Part shown: piece by piece, positions 48,483 through 56,829 of the stretch
How the letters are laid out: each line of letters opens with the position of its first letter
Numbering within the stretch: position 1 is the first letter of the stretch
Assembly (NCBI GenBank): GCA_030746555.1
Contig: JASLMK010000027.1
Coordinates: 1-64,000 of the forward strand
Length of the DNA stretch: 64,000 nucleotides
Origin: Planctomycetota bacterium
Lineage (GTDB): Bacteria > Planctomycetota > UBA1135 > GCA-002686595
Reading direction: 5' to 3'
Made by a program: the position numbers and the translations under genes
The notes under the pieces: model-generated
Database searches by the model: none
Seen by the model: the letters and a program-made list of their open reading frames with translations, nothing else
Told to the model about the DNA's origin: nothing

Positions 48483-50732
48483 ATGAGTCGCCGAAGCCTG
48501 GTGTGCGCCGCCCTCGCGGGGGCGGCGGCGATCGGCGGCGGGTGCAGCGGGTCCGGGCCTGGGCGCGACGCGCCCAACCTGCTGGTCATCACCCTCGACA
48601 CGACGCGCGGCGACCGGTTGGGGTGCTACGGCTACGAGCCCGCTCACACGCCGGTCATCGACGCCCTGGCGGCCTCGGGCACGTGCTTCCTCAGCGCCTT
48701 CGCCCCCACGCCATTCACCCTGCCCTCGCACTCGACCCTCATGACGGGCAACCACCCGCCGGGGCACGGCGTGCACGTGAACTACTCGGGGCGTGTGGCG
48801 GTCTCCGACGAGGTGCGCCCCCTGGCCGACGTGCTGGCGGCTCGCGGCTACCGCACGGGCGCCTTCATCGCCGCCCGCGTGCTCAACGAGCACTGCGGCC
48901 TGGCCCGGGGATTCGAGCGCTACTCCGACATCGGACCCCTTCCCGATGACGATCCCGAGGCTCCCGAGCGCCTGGCACGCCCCGGAGACCTCGTCTGCGA
49001 CGATGCTCTGGCCTGGCTGGACGAGACCGCCGATGCTCCCTTCTTCGCCTGGGTGCACTTCTTCGACGCCCACGATCCCTACACGCCCAGGGAGGGTTTC
49101 GAGGACGTCGGCGAGCATCCCTACGACGGCGAGGTCGCCTTCATCGACACGCAGGTCGAACGCCTGTTGGACTGGCTGGACGCCCGTGGCCTGCGGGAGC
49201 GGACCCTGGTCGTCCTGGCCGGTGATCACGGCGAGGGCTTGGGCGAGCACGGAGAGGAGACCCACGGCCTGTTCGTCTACGACACGACCATGCGCGTGCC
49301 GCTGATGTTCTCCCGCCCCGGGTCGGTGACTCCCGGGCACCGACCGCGAACCACCGTGGGGCTGGTCGACGTGATGCCGACGATCCTGGCCCAACTCGAC
49401 GTCGCGGCGCCGGGCGAGATCGAGGGGCGCGACCTCTCGCCCATGCTCGCGGGAGGAGATCCCGGGGGCGGATTCGCCTACTTCGAGAGTGAATACGGCA
49501 TGCGCACGATGGGCTGGGCGCCCCTGCGCGGTTGGGTCGAGCACCCCTGGAAGTACACCGAGGCGCCCCAGCGCGAGTTGTTCCACTTGGAGGACGACCC
49601 GGGCGAGACGCGCAACCTCGTCACGGAGCGACCCGAGGTCGCCGAGCGCATGCGGGCGGCCCTGACGGCCTTCCGCGAGAGCACACCCCGACGCGAGGTG
49701 ACCGAGGCCCACGACGGGACGGACGAGGCGCGCGAGCTCGCGATGCTCGGCTACCTCGAGAGCAGCTTCGAGCTCCCCGAGGGCACCGTGCTCGAGGATC
49801 TGCGCGACCCACGGGACGCCTACGACGTCTACTACCAGACCAAGCACGCCTCCGAGCTCCTCAAGGAGGACCGCCACGCGGAGGCCCTGGCGGTGATCGA
49901 GCCCCTGGTCGAGCGCAGCCCGGAGTCGGCGCGCATCTGGACCGTGTTGGGCAGCGCACGCCTCGAGCTGGGTCGCTTCGCGGGGGCGGCGGAGGCGTAC
50001 CGCGAGAGCCTGGTCCGCAATCCCGACCTCCCCGGCACGATCCTGGGGCTGGGCGACGCCCTGCGGGGCCAGGGGCTCGTAGGGGAGGCGATCGCCGCCT
50101 ACGAGCGCTGCGTCGCGCTCGATGCGACCCAGGGACAGGCGTTCAGCCGTCTGGGGCTCCTGCGCGCCCAGCGGGGCGAGGTCGACGCCGCCCTCGCGGC
50201 CCTGCGCCGCTTCGTCGAGCTCGAGCCCGACTCCCCCAACGCGCGCTGCAACCTGGCCGGCGTCCTGGCCCAGGGCGGGCGCGGGCAGGAGGCGTTGGGC
50301 GAGCTGCGCACCGCCCTGCGCCTGGATCCGGCCTGCAAGCAGGCCCACGTGGGCCTGACGATGATCCTGGAGGGCAGCGGACGGCGCGAGGAGGGCCTGG
50401 CGGCCCGCAGGGCCGCCCACGCGGCGCTCCCCGATGACGCCGACCTCGCGGCCGGTCTGGCGTGGGTCCTGGCGACGAGCGGGAACGAACGGCTGCGCTC
50501 GCCGGGGGAGGCCGTCGCCCTCGCACGGGGCGCCCGGGCCGCGGCGCCCGCCAACCCGCGCTTCGCCGACGTCCTAGCCGCCGCCCTGGCCGCCGCGGGG
50601 GACTTCCCCGCGGCCGTGGCCGCGGCCGAACAAGCCCTCGCCGGCGCGCGCGGCAGGCTGGCCCCAGAGCTCGTCTCGGCGATGGAGGCGCGCCTGCTCG
50701 CCTACCGCGCGGGACGGGCGCACCGGGAGTGA
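48483..50732 (+). CDS. Sulfatase-like (alkaline phosphatase superfamily) lipoprotein with TPR domain
   Basis: 749-residue exported protein. The signal peptide has lipobox IGGGC (near residue 22). The N-terminal 400 residues are sulfatase-like: LLVITLDTTRGDRLGCYGYE (metal Asp) and FAWVHFFDAHDPY, then LAGDHGEGLGEHGEETHGLF (metal ligands). The nucleophile region is PTPFTLPSHSTLMTG. The Cys of the formylglycine C-x-P-x-R motif is absent and Thr stands before L-P-S-H. It is therefore probably a phosphatase- or phosphotransferase-like member rather than a true sulfatase. The C-terminal 270 residues are TPR repeats (AIAAYERCVALDATQGQAFS, AALAALRRFVELEPDSPNAR, ALGELRTALRLDPACKQAHV). Substrate unknown. 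Confidence 0.86.
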   Translation: MSRRSLVCAALAGAAAIGGGCSGSGPGRDAPNLLVITLDTTRGDRLGCYGYEPAHTPVIDALAASGTCFLSAFAPTPFTLPSHSTLMTGNHPPGHGVHVNYSGRVAVSDEVRPLADVLAARGYRTGAFIAARVLNEHCGLARGFERYSDIGPLPDDDPEAPERLARPGDLVCDDALAWLDETADAPFFAWVHFFDAHDPYTPREGFEDVGEHPYDGEVAFIDTQVERLLDWLDARGLRERTLVVLAGDHGEGLGEHGEETHGLFVYDTTMRVPLMFSRPGSVTPGHRPRTTVGLVDVMPTILAQLDVAAPGEIEGRDLSPMLAGGDPGGGFAYFESEYGMRTMGWAPLRGWVEHPWKYTEAPQRELFHLEDDPGETRNLVTERPEVAERMRAALTAFRESTPRREVTEAHDGTDEARELAMLGYLESSFELPEGTVLEDLRDPRDAYDVYYQTKHASELLKEDRHAEALAVIEPLVERSPESARIWTVLGSARLELGRFAGAAEAYRESLVRNPDLPGTILGLGDALRGQGLVGEAIAAYERCVALDATQGQAFSRLGLLRAQRGEVDAALAALRRFVELEPDSPNARCNLAGVLAQGGRGQEALGELRTALRLDPACKQAHVGLTMILEGSGRREEGLAARRAAHAALPDDADLAAGLAWVLATSGNERLRSPGEAVALARGARAAAPANPRFADVLAAALAAAGDFPAAVAAAEQALAGARGRLAPELVSAMEARLLAYRAGRAHRE

Positions 50733-50751
50733 CGCTTCGCGCACCGGCTCA

Positions 50752-50757
50752 TAGACT
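50752..50757 (+). promoter_or_regulatory. Candidate -10 element (TAGACT), leaderless type
   Basis: TAGACT ends 6 nt before the ATG of the AtuA-family gene; no Shine-Dalgarno is present. It would drive the four genes to 53906. Confidence 0.43.
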
Positions 50758-50763
50758 GTCACC

Positions 50764-52158
50764 ATGGCCGCCGACCACCGCGACCGAAGAGAGGTCCTGA
50801 TCGCCAACGGACAGGGGTTCTGGGGCGACTCGATCCTCGGACCCGTGCGCCTGGTCGAGGAGGGTCCGCTCGACTACCTGACCCTCGACTACCTGGCGGA
50901 GGTCACGATGAGCATCATGCAGAAGCTGCGCTCGCGCGATCCCTCCAAGGGCTACGCGACCGACTTCGTGACGCTCATCGACCGCATCCTCCCGGCGCTC
51001 GTCGAGCGCGACGTGCGGGTGGTGGCCAACGCCGGGGGCGTGAACCCCCACGCCTGCAAGGACGCCCTGCTCGAGGTCGTCGCCCGCCACGGCCTCGACG
51101 GCGTGAAGATCGCCGTGGTCGAGGGAGACGACATCCTCGGGCGGCTCGACGAGCTGACCGACGCCGGCGAGGTCTTCGCGAACATGGACACCGGGCGACC
51201 TCTGTCCGAGGTGCGCGAGAGGATCACCAGCGCGAACGTCTACCTGGGCGCCTTCCCCATCGCCGAGGCTCTCGACCAGGGCGCGCGGATCGTGATCACC
51301 GGCCGCGGAACGGATCCCGGGCTCGTGCTCGGCCCGATGATCCACGAGTTCGGCTGGGGAACGCAGGATCACGACCTGTTGGCCGCGGGAACGGTTGCGG
51401 GGCACATCATCGAGTGCGGAGCTCAGTGCACCGGCGGAAACTACACCGACTGGCGCTCGATCGAGGACATGGCCCGCATCGGCTACCCGATCGTCGCCGC
51501 ACGTCCGGACGGGGAGTTCACCGTCACCAAGCACGACGGAACCGGAGGGCGAGTGGACGTCGACACGGTCACCCATCAGCTGGCGTACGAGATGGGCGAC
51601 CCGGCGAACTACGTGACCCCCGACGTGATCGCGGACTTCACGAGCTTCCGTCTCGAGCAGGACGGGCGCGACCGCGTGAAGGTGAGCGGGGTGACCGGCG
51701 CGCCGCCGACCCCCACCTACAAGGTCTCCATGGCCTACCGCGACGGATGGAAGGCCGTCGGCCAGCTCACCGTCGCCGGCCCCGACGCGGTCGAGAAGGC
51801 GCGTGTGTGCGCGGAGATCGTGTGGGACCGCCTGCGCCTGGACGGCGTCGAGTTCGGCCCCGACGAGCGCATGGTCGAGTTGGTCGGCGCCAACACCTGT
51901 CACGCGGGGATCGCCGCCGCGGAGACCCCCGAGCCCTCGGAAGTCGTCCTGCGCATGGGCGTCAAGGGAACCGACCGGGCCAAGGTGGACCGCTTCGGGC
52001 CGGAGTTGGTGCCGCTGGTGACCAGCGGGCCGCCCGGCGTGACGGGGTTCGCGGGCGGGCGGCCGAAGGCGACGGAGATCATCGGGTTCTGGCCCGCCCT
52101 CGTGACCAAGGAACGCATCGAGACGAGCGTCGAGGTCTTCGACCCCTCCGGCGCCTGA
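50764..52158 (+). CDS. AtuA-family protein (DUF1446, acyclic terpene utilisation)
   Basis: 464-residue cytosolic protein of the AtuA/DUF1446 family, named after a Pseudomonas acyclic-terpene utilisation gene; the reaction is not established. Family segments: VLIANGQGFWGDSILGPVRL at the start, VVANAGGVNPHACKDALLEV, GAFPIAEALDQGARIVITGR and CTGGNYTDWRSIEDMARIGY. The next gene encodes the small AtuA-like domain that is often fused to or beside this protein. Phosphate acyltransferase follows, suggesting breakdown of an organic acid or terpenoid through acyl-CoA. Confidence 0.88.
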   Translation: MAADHRDRREVLIANGQGFWGDSILGPVRLVEEGPLDYLTLDYLAEVTMSIMQKLRSRDPSKGYATDFVTLIDRILPALVERDVRVVANAGGVNPHACKDALLEVVARHGLDGVKIAVVEGDDILGRLDELTDAGEVFANMDTGRPLSEVRERITSANVYLGAFPIAEALDQGARIVITGRGTDPGLVLGPMIHEFGWGTQDHDLLAAGTVAGHIIECGAQCTGGNYTDWRSIEDMARIGYPIVAARPDGEFTVTKHDGTGGRVDVDTVTHQLAYEMGDPANYVTPDVIADFTSFRLEQDGRDRVKVSGVTGAPPTPTYKVSMAYRDGWKAVGQLTVAGPDAVEKARVCAEIVWDRLRLDGVEFGPDERMVELVGANTCHAGIAAAETPEPSEVVLRMGVKGTDRAKVDRFGPELVPLVTSGPPGVTGFAGGRPKATEIIGFWPALVTKERIETSVEVFDPSGA

Positions 52159-52174
52159 CCGCGTCCAGACCGCC

Positions 52175-52522
52175 ATGCCCATCGTCCCCCTCGCACGCAT
52201 CGCCTCCGCCCGCTCCGGCGACAAGGGCCGCGGTTCCAACGTCGGCGTCCTCGCGCGCTCGGAGGGCGCCTACGCCTTCCTGAAAGAGGTCCTGACCGAA
52301 GAGGCTGTGCGGGACCACATGCACGCGATCAACCGCGGGGCCGTGACGCGCTACACTGCCGACAACATGCTGGTCCTGAACTTCCTGTTGGCGGACAGCC
52401 TCGGAGGCGGCGGTTCCGAGTCGCTCCTGACCGACGCCCAGGGCAAGACCCACGGGCTCGCGCTCCTGCGCATGGAGCTCTCGGTCCCCGACGAGGTTCT
52501 CGACGCCACGCCGGCGCCCTGA
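52175..52522 (+). CDS. AtuA-like ferredoxin-fold small protein
   Basis: 115-residue cytosolic protein matching the small domain that accompanies AtuA ([15 protein letters not shown]-type start: [40 protein letters not shown] later). It is 16 nt after the AtuA gene, as expected for a two-subunit arrangement. Reaction unknown. The next gene starts 5 nt after its stop. Confidence 0.85.
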   Translation: MPIVPLARIASARSGDKGRGSNVGVLARSEGAYAFLKEVLTEEAVRDHMHAINRGAVTRYTADNMLVLNFLLADSLGGGGSESLLTDAQGKTHGLALLRMELSVPDEVLDATPAP

Positions 52523-52527
52523 CCGTG

Positions 52528-53475
52528 ATGGACCTCGCCCTGGAGACCCGGGAGAAGGCCAGGCGGCTGGGGCGGCGGATCGTCCTGCCGGAAGCCGGCG
52601 ACGCCCGCGTTCGACAGGCCGCTGCCGTCCTGGCGGCCGAGGGGTTCTGCGAGCCGGTCCTCATCGACGGCGGCGCGACCGCCCCGACGCCGGGAGCCGA
52701 GAGCGTGCGCCCCGAGAGCGACCCGCGCTTGGAGCAGTTCGTCGGTGAGTACTTCGACCTGCGCCGGGAGCGGGGAGTGACGGAGGACGAGGCCCGCGAG
52801 CACGTCCTCGACCCGCTCGTGTTCGGCGCCTTCCTCCTGCGCAGCGGCGACTGCCAGGGGGCCGTCGCCGGCAGCGCCAGCCCGACCGCGAACGTGCTAC
52901 GGGCCGCGATCCAAGTCGTGGGCACGGCGCAGGGCATCGAGACCGTCTCGTCGTGCTTCCTGATGATCCTGCCCGACACCGCCCTGACGTTCGCCGATTG
53001 CGGGGTAGTTCCCGAGCCGACCGCCGAGCAGCTCGTCGACATCGCCCTGGCGTCCGCCGAGAGCCACCGGCGCCTCGCGGGCCAGGCCCCGCGCGTGGCC
53101 CTCCTCTCGTTCTCGACCAAGGGCTCGGCCGAGCACCCGCGGGTCGAGAAGGTGCGCGCAGCGGCGGAACAGCTCGCACGTCGCGCGCCGAATCTGTGCT
53201 GCGACGGCGAGCTGCAAGTCGACGCGGCCATCGTCCCTGAGGTCGCCGCCTCCAAGGCGCCGCGCTCCCCCCTCGGAGGTCGCGCGAACGTGCTCGTCTT
53301 CCCCGACCTCGACTCGGGCAACATCGGCTACAAGCTGACCCAGCGCCTGGCCGGCGCAAAGGCCCTCGGGCCCCTCGTCCAGGGGTTGGACCGGCCCTAC
53401 ATGGACCTCTCGCGCGGGTGTACGGCCGAGGACATCGTGGACACCGCGTGCATCGCGGCAGTGCTGTCGGCATGA
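52528..53475 (+). CDS. Phosphate acyltransferase (phosphotransacetylase family)
   Basis: Cytosolic enzyme exchanging CoA and phosphate on acetyl- or another short-chain acyl group, 315 residues. The start has [20 protein letters not shown]. The core shows [20 protein letters not shown] and [11 protein letters not shown], then [20 protein letters not shown] (PTA_PTB hallmark). The end has [20 protein letters not shown] and [20 protein letters not shown] 52528 is preferred over the GTG one codon upstream. It is the third gene of the AtuA run and overlaps the FKBP start by four bases. Whether acetyl or butyryl is preferred cannot be told. Confidence 0.9.
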   Translation: MDLALETREKARRLGRRIVLPEAGDARVRQAAAVLAAEGFCEPVLIDGGATAPTPGAESVRPESDPRLEQFVGEYFDLRRERGVTEDEAREHVLDPLVFGAFLLRSGDCQGAVAGSASPTANVLRAAIQVVGTAQGIETVSSCFLMILPDTALTFADCGVVPEPTAEQLVDIALASAESHRRLAGQAPRVALLSFSTKGSAEHPRVEKVRAAAEQLARRAPNLCCDGELQVDAAIVPEVAASKAPRSPLGGRANVLVFPDLDSGNIGYKLTQRLAGAKALGPLVQGLDRPYMDLSRGCTAEDIVDTACIAAVLSA

Positions 53476-53906
53476 GCAGGGAGAGCAGGCTCCTGGTGCT
53501 CTGTGCGCTCTGGCTCCTCGCGGGGTGCTCGAGCTTCTCCCGACCGGTAGAGGTCCAGCGCCGGCGCGTCGCCCATCCCTCGGGGGTCGAGTTCGAGGAC
53601 GTCGTCGAGGGGGTCGGCAATGCCGCGCGCAAGGGACGCACGGTCACCGTGGACTACACGGCCTGGCTGGACGACGGCACGCGCTTCGATTCGAGCCTCG
53701 ATCGCGGTCGGCCGGTGACCTTCGTCCTCGGCGAGGCGCCCGTGGCCGGCTGGAACCTGGGGATCCCCGGCATGCGAGAGGGTGGCGAGCGCCGGCTGTT
53801 CGTCCCCAGCGAGGAGGCCTACGGCCCTGGGGGTCTGCCGGGCCTCGTGCCCCCCGACACGGCCCTGGTGTTCTCGATCGCGCTGATCGAGGTCTCGCCG
53901 AAGTAG
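53472..53906 (+). CDS. FKBP-type peptidyl-prolyl isomerase lipoprotein
   Basis: Exported proline isomerase, 144 residues. A lipoprotein signal with lipobox LLAGC ([10 protein letters not shown]) precedes one FKBP domain: [40 protein letters not shown] and [20 protein letters not shown], then [17 protein letters not shown]. The conserved Tyr, Asp, Trp and GMxxG residues of the active pocket are present. It assists folding in the periplasm. The ATG overlaps the stop of the phosphate acyltransferase (ATGA). A bidirectional terminator follows. Confidence 0.93.
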   Translation: MSRESRLLVLCALWLLAGCSSFSRPVEVQRRRVAHPSGVEFEDVVEGVGNAARKGRTVTVDYTAWLDDGTRFDSSLDRGRPVTFVLGEAPVAGWNLGIPGMREGGERRLFVPSEEAYGPGGLPGLVPPDTALVFSIALIEVSPK

Positions 53907-53985
53907 GGCAGCCGGCAAGGCCTGACGGCACCTCACCTGAGCGCCCGCAGCGGGTCGCCCCGGCGTGACCGCCCCGATACGAGAA

Positions 53986-54011
53986 GAGCGGGCCCCGCAG
54001 GGGGCCCGCTC
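53986..54011. terminator. Bidirectional terminator hairpin
   Basis: GAGCGGGCCCC-GCAG-GGGGCCCGCTC is a perfect 11-bp stem with a 4-nt loop between the convergent FKBP and Cys-rich lipoprotein genes. U-tracts are weak on both sides. Confidence 0.65.
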
Positions 54012-54037
54012 CGTTCGTGTCTTGCGCGGGAGGGCGC

Positions 54038-54337
54038 TCAGCCGCTGATGACCTGGCCGGTGACGGGGCAGGTCTTCTGGCCCTTGGAGCACTCCGAGGC
54101 GGCTTCCGCCGAGCACTCGCTCTTGGCCTTGCCGGCGCACTCGCTGGCTTCGGCCTTGGGGCACTCGCCCTTGACGGCGCACTCGGCGGCGTCGGCGTCA
54201 GAGCACTCGCTCTTCTCGGCGCAGCAGTCGCTGGCGGGAACGGCGGCGCTGCTCCCGTCCTCGACCTGGGTCGAGTCGTTGGAGGCGCAGGCAAAGCAGG
54301 TGGCGGCGATGGCGAAGCCGAGGATCAGTTTCTTCAT
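54038..54337 (-). CDS. Small Cys-rich repeat lipoprotein
   Basis: 99-residue exported protein of unknown function. A short signal (MKKLILGFAIAATC) is followed by a lipobox-like FAC (Cys17). The mature part has ten further cysteines in a loose repeat: DCCAEKSECSDADAAEC, VKGECPKAEASEC, KAKSECSAEAASEC, then KTCPVTGQVISG. The EC-AxxA-EC spacing recurs about every 7-8 residues with many acidic and Lys residues. This suggests metal binding or a disulfide-linked surface protein. The terminal CPVTG segment recalls short cysteine motifs in YHS-type heavy-metal domains. Base composition is less extreme than its neighbours. Confidence 0.75.
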   Translation of the reverse strand: MKKLILGFAIAATCFACASNDSTQVEDGSSAAVPASDCCAEKSECSDADAAECAVKGECPKAEASECAGKAKSECSAEAASECSKGQKTCPVTGQVISG

Positions 54338-54573
54338 GTTTCTTGCGTAGTGTGGCCGGCCGAGGCTCTCCGCCGGCCGAGGGGGTAGAAGGGCCCGTCG
54401 AACCCCGCCGGGGGCCGAGAACTCCGTCTGGGGAGTCCTCCACCGAGAGGGCGGCGTCGAGCCGTGGTCTGATTCCCAGACGACCTTCGTCCGGGCGTCC
54501 TTAGGCTACGGGGGCCGCGGCGCGGCGTGATTCCAAACTTGCGTAAATCGATGGTGAAGTCGACAAGGGAGCC

Positions 54574-54876
54574 ATGAGAGAGCCCGTCGACCCCTCGCGG
54601 GGGGGGGAGGTGATCGATCTGCACGGCCTGAGGCCCGAACAGGCCCTGCGGCGCCTGTTCAGCGCCCTCCAGACGGCCCGCGTGAGGGGCCGGACGGAGG
54701 TCGTCGTCGTCACCGGCCGAGGCTGGGGGAACGACACGGGAAAGCCGGTCCTGCGGGGCAAGGTGGAGGCCTGGCTCGCCACCGAGCCCGCCCGACGCGT
54801 GGGCGTGAAGTCCTTCCAGCGCCAGGGTCACGGCGGCGCCCTCGAGGTACGGCTGCGCGAACGGGGCGAGGCCTAG
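54574..54876 (+). CDS. Smr-domain protein
   Basis: 100-residue cytosolic protein consisting of one Smr domain, the nicking-endonuclease-like fold of MutS2 C-termini and small stand-alone proteins. The defining motifs are present: VIDLHGLRPEQALRRLFSAL (LDLHG motif) and VVVVTGRGWGNDTGKPVLRG (GxG motif). A short Pro-rich tail precedes it. AAGGGAG lies 2-3 nt before ATG 54574. Likely role in nucleic-acid cleavage or ribosome rescue as known for other Smr proteins; no partner adjacent. The 236-base gap upstream holds only divergent promoter DNA. Confidence 0.88.
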   Translation: MREPVDPSRGGEVIDLHGLRPEQALRRLFSALQTARVRGRTEVVVVTGRGWGNDTGKPVLRGKVEAWLATEPARRVGVKSFQRQGHGGALEVRLRERGEA

Positions 54877-54952
54877 AGGCCTTGACGCAAGCCGCGCCGA
54901 GGGCACGATGGAGCCCTGCACCGCTCGAGCTCGCCTCGGGCACGCCCAGACC

Positions 54953-55540
54953 ATGAGGAGCCCCATCGTGTCCCGCGCCGTCCGCTCCCTGGGAGGGATC
55001 TCCATGTTCGCCCTGGCCGCCTGCCTCTCTCCCTCTGCGGAGCTCGAGAGCATGCACCGCAACAGCGTACGCCAGGTCGCCGAGGGTAGCCTCCTGACGC
55101 CGCTGGGCGACGAGTTCGCCGAGCAGCAGGCGCGGCGCATCGAGCGCGTACACCAGCTTGCGGACGAGGGCGGTATCTCGAGCGCAGCCGACCACTACTT
55201 CGCCGGGTTGATCCTGGCCGCCTCTTCGGGGGCGGAGGACCTGGAGATCGCGCGCACCCTGGGCCTGAAGGCTGGCGAGCTGGGCGAGGCGCGCGGCTTC
55301 CGCGTCGCCGCCGAAGCGATCGACAAGGGCCTGCGGCTGAAGGGTGAGCCCCAGCGCTACGGGACGCAGATCAGCTACCTGCCCGTTCTGAAGGAGTGGC
55401 GATTGGACCCGCTCGACCCGCGCACGACCGACGAGGAACGCAGCGCCATGGGCGTCGCGCCACTGGCGGAACTGAACGAACGCGAGCGCCTCCTGAACCT
55501 GCCGCGCACGCTGGAGGCCGAGGGGGAGCAGGCCCCCTGA
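54953..55540 (+). CDS. DUF6624-like lipoprotein
   Basis: 195-residue exported protein. The signal peptide has lipobox LAAC (MFALAACLSPS, Cys near residue 22). The mature protein is mostly helical. QRYGTQISYLPVLKEWRLDP (about 140-160) and DPRTTDEERSAMGVAPLAEL match the C-terminal pattern of DUF6624-like proteins from memory, and function is unknown. ATG at 54953 is preferred over an ATG 45 bases upstream because the hydrophobic signal begins there. It is 8 nt before the SGNH hydrolase gene, so the two are probably co-transcribed. Confidence 0.72.
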   Translation: MRSPIVSRAVRSLGGISMFALAACLSPSAELESMHRNSVRQVAEGSLLTPLGDEFAEQQARRIERVHQLADEGGISSAADHYFAGLILAASSGAEDLEIARTLGLKAGELGEARGFRVAAEAIDKGLRLKGEPQRYGTQISYLPVLKEWRLDPLDPRTTDEERSAMGVAPLAELNERERLLNLPRTLEAEGEQAP

Positions 55541-55547
55541 GGACTCT

Positions 55548-56681
55548 GTGGGCAAACCCTCCACCGTCACGGCGCGCGCCGCCACCGTTCTTGGCACCCT
55601 CGTCATCCTGGCGGGGGTCGGGGAGGTCGGCCTGCGAATCGCGGGCTACTACCCGCTTGAGGACTTCCACGGTCAGGACTGGCGTGGAGCGCTCGTGCGC
55701 GCCACCGAGGACCCCATCGGGGCCTACGAGCTCGTCCCCGGCGCGCGGGGCTTCGGCTGGGACTGTGAGATCGAGATCAACAGCCACGGCTTCCGCGGCG
55801 GCGAGGTGGCCTTGGAGGCGGCAGAGGGAGTCCTGCGGATCGCCGCGATCGGCGACTCGGTGACCTTCGGCAACAAGCTGCCCGTCGAGCACGCCTACCC
55901 CGCGCAGCTCGAGAGCGCCCTGAACGACAACGGCTACCCGGCCGAGGTGCTGAACCTCGGCGTGGGCGGCTACGACGTCCTGCAGAGCCTGCTGTGCCTG
56001 GAGCGTATTGGCCTGGCCTTGGAGCCCGACGTGGTCGTCCTCGGCTACTGCGTGAACGACATCGGGACCGTTTCCCTCTCCCGCCGGTACGTCGAGAAGA
56101 CCCAGGAGTACGCCTCGGCCCTGTATCGCCTGCGCATCGCTCAGTGGCTGCGGATCCGCAGCGACACCGCCGACATCGGAATCGACCTCGTCCGCCGCAA
56201 CGAACCGGAGCGCTTCCGAGGGGAGAACGAGGGGTACATCACCGACCTCGACGACGATCCGACCACCCTGGCGTACTTGCGCGACATCGAGAAGCTGCTC
56301 GGGCAGTTCGAGATCCCCGCCGGACACACCTACCTCCCTTGGTACGCCTCGCGCCCGCACGTGGGCAAGCTGCGCGCCTCCCTCGAGCGCTTCGCGCGCC
56401 TCGCGACCGACCACGGCTTCCGACCGCTGCTCGTCATCCTCCCGGTCCTCGGGGAGGCCGGGCTGAACGTCCTCTACGACAGGGCCTACGCCCTGGTGGA
56501 GATGGAGGCGCGCCGCGCCGGATTGGAGGTCGTGACCCTGCGCACGACCGTGCGCGCCAACCGCCCGTCGACCCTGCGCGTCGACCGTTCCGACTTCGTG
56601 CACTACAACGAGAAGGGCAACGCCATCGTGGCGCGTCGGATCGGCGGCTGGCTCGTGGAGCAGGGCCTGTTCGAGCGCTGA
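55548..56681 (+). CDS. SGNH/GDSL hydrolase, membrane-anchored or exported
   Basis: 377-residue hydrolase with an N-terminal hydrophobic helix (about 13-30, probably an uncleaved anchor or signal). The GDS nucleophile motif is RIAAIGDSVTFGNKLPVEHA (near residue 103). LNLGVGGYDVLQSLLCL and VVVLGYCVNDIGTVS supply the G and N oxyanion blocks. A catalytic D..H pair is expected in the C-terminal VDRSDFVHYNEKGN. These enzymes cleave ester bonds, often on polysaccharides or lipids. The start is GTG 55548, 8 nt after the lipoprotein gene. Confidence 0.85.
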   Translation: MGKPSTVTARAATVLGTLVILAGVGEVGLRIAGYYPLEDFHGQDWRGALVRATEDPIGAYELVPGARGFGWDCEIEINSHGFRGGEVALEAAEGVLRIAAIGDSVTFGNKLPVEHAYPAQLESALNDNGYPAEVLNLGVGGYDVLQSLLCLERIGLALEPDVVVLGYCVNDIGTVSLSRRYVEKTQEYASALYRLRIAQWLRIRSDTADIGIDLVRRNEPERFRGENEGYITDLDDDPTTLAYLRDIEKLLGQFEIPAGHTYLPWYASRPHVGKLRASLERFARLATDHGFRPLLVILPVLGEAGLNVLYDRAYALVEMEARRAGLEVVTLRTTVRANRPSTLRVDRSDFVHYNEKGNAIVARRIGGWLVEQGLFER

Positions 56682-56792
56682 GCGCCCGCCCAGGGGCGAC
56701 CTGGTGGCCTTCCACCACGCGCCCTCGGTTTCCACCGAGGTCGCTCCTGGGGAGGATTCCGGCCCCGGCGGCGACCCGCCGCCTCACGGCTT

Positions 56793-56822
56793 GATATCAT
56801 TGAATCCGGATACCAAGATATC
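56793..56822 (+). promoter_or_regulatory. 30-bp interrupted palindrome, candidate operator
   Basis: GATATC (56793-56798) and GATATC (56817-56822) are placed symmetrically about the perfect palindrome ATCCGGAT (56804-56811), in an AT-rich island 8 nt upstream of the ArsR/methyltransferase start. Size, symmetry and position fit an ArsR-family dimer site overlapping the promoter, so autoregulation is likely. Confidence 0.55.
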
Positions 56823-56829
56823 TGAGCCC

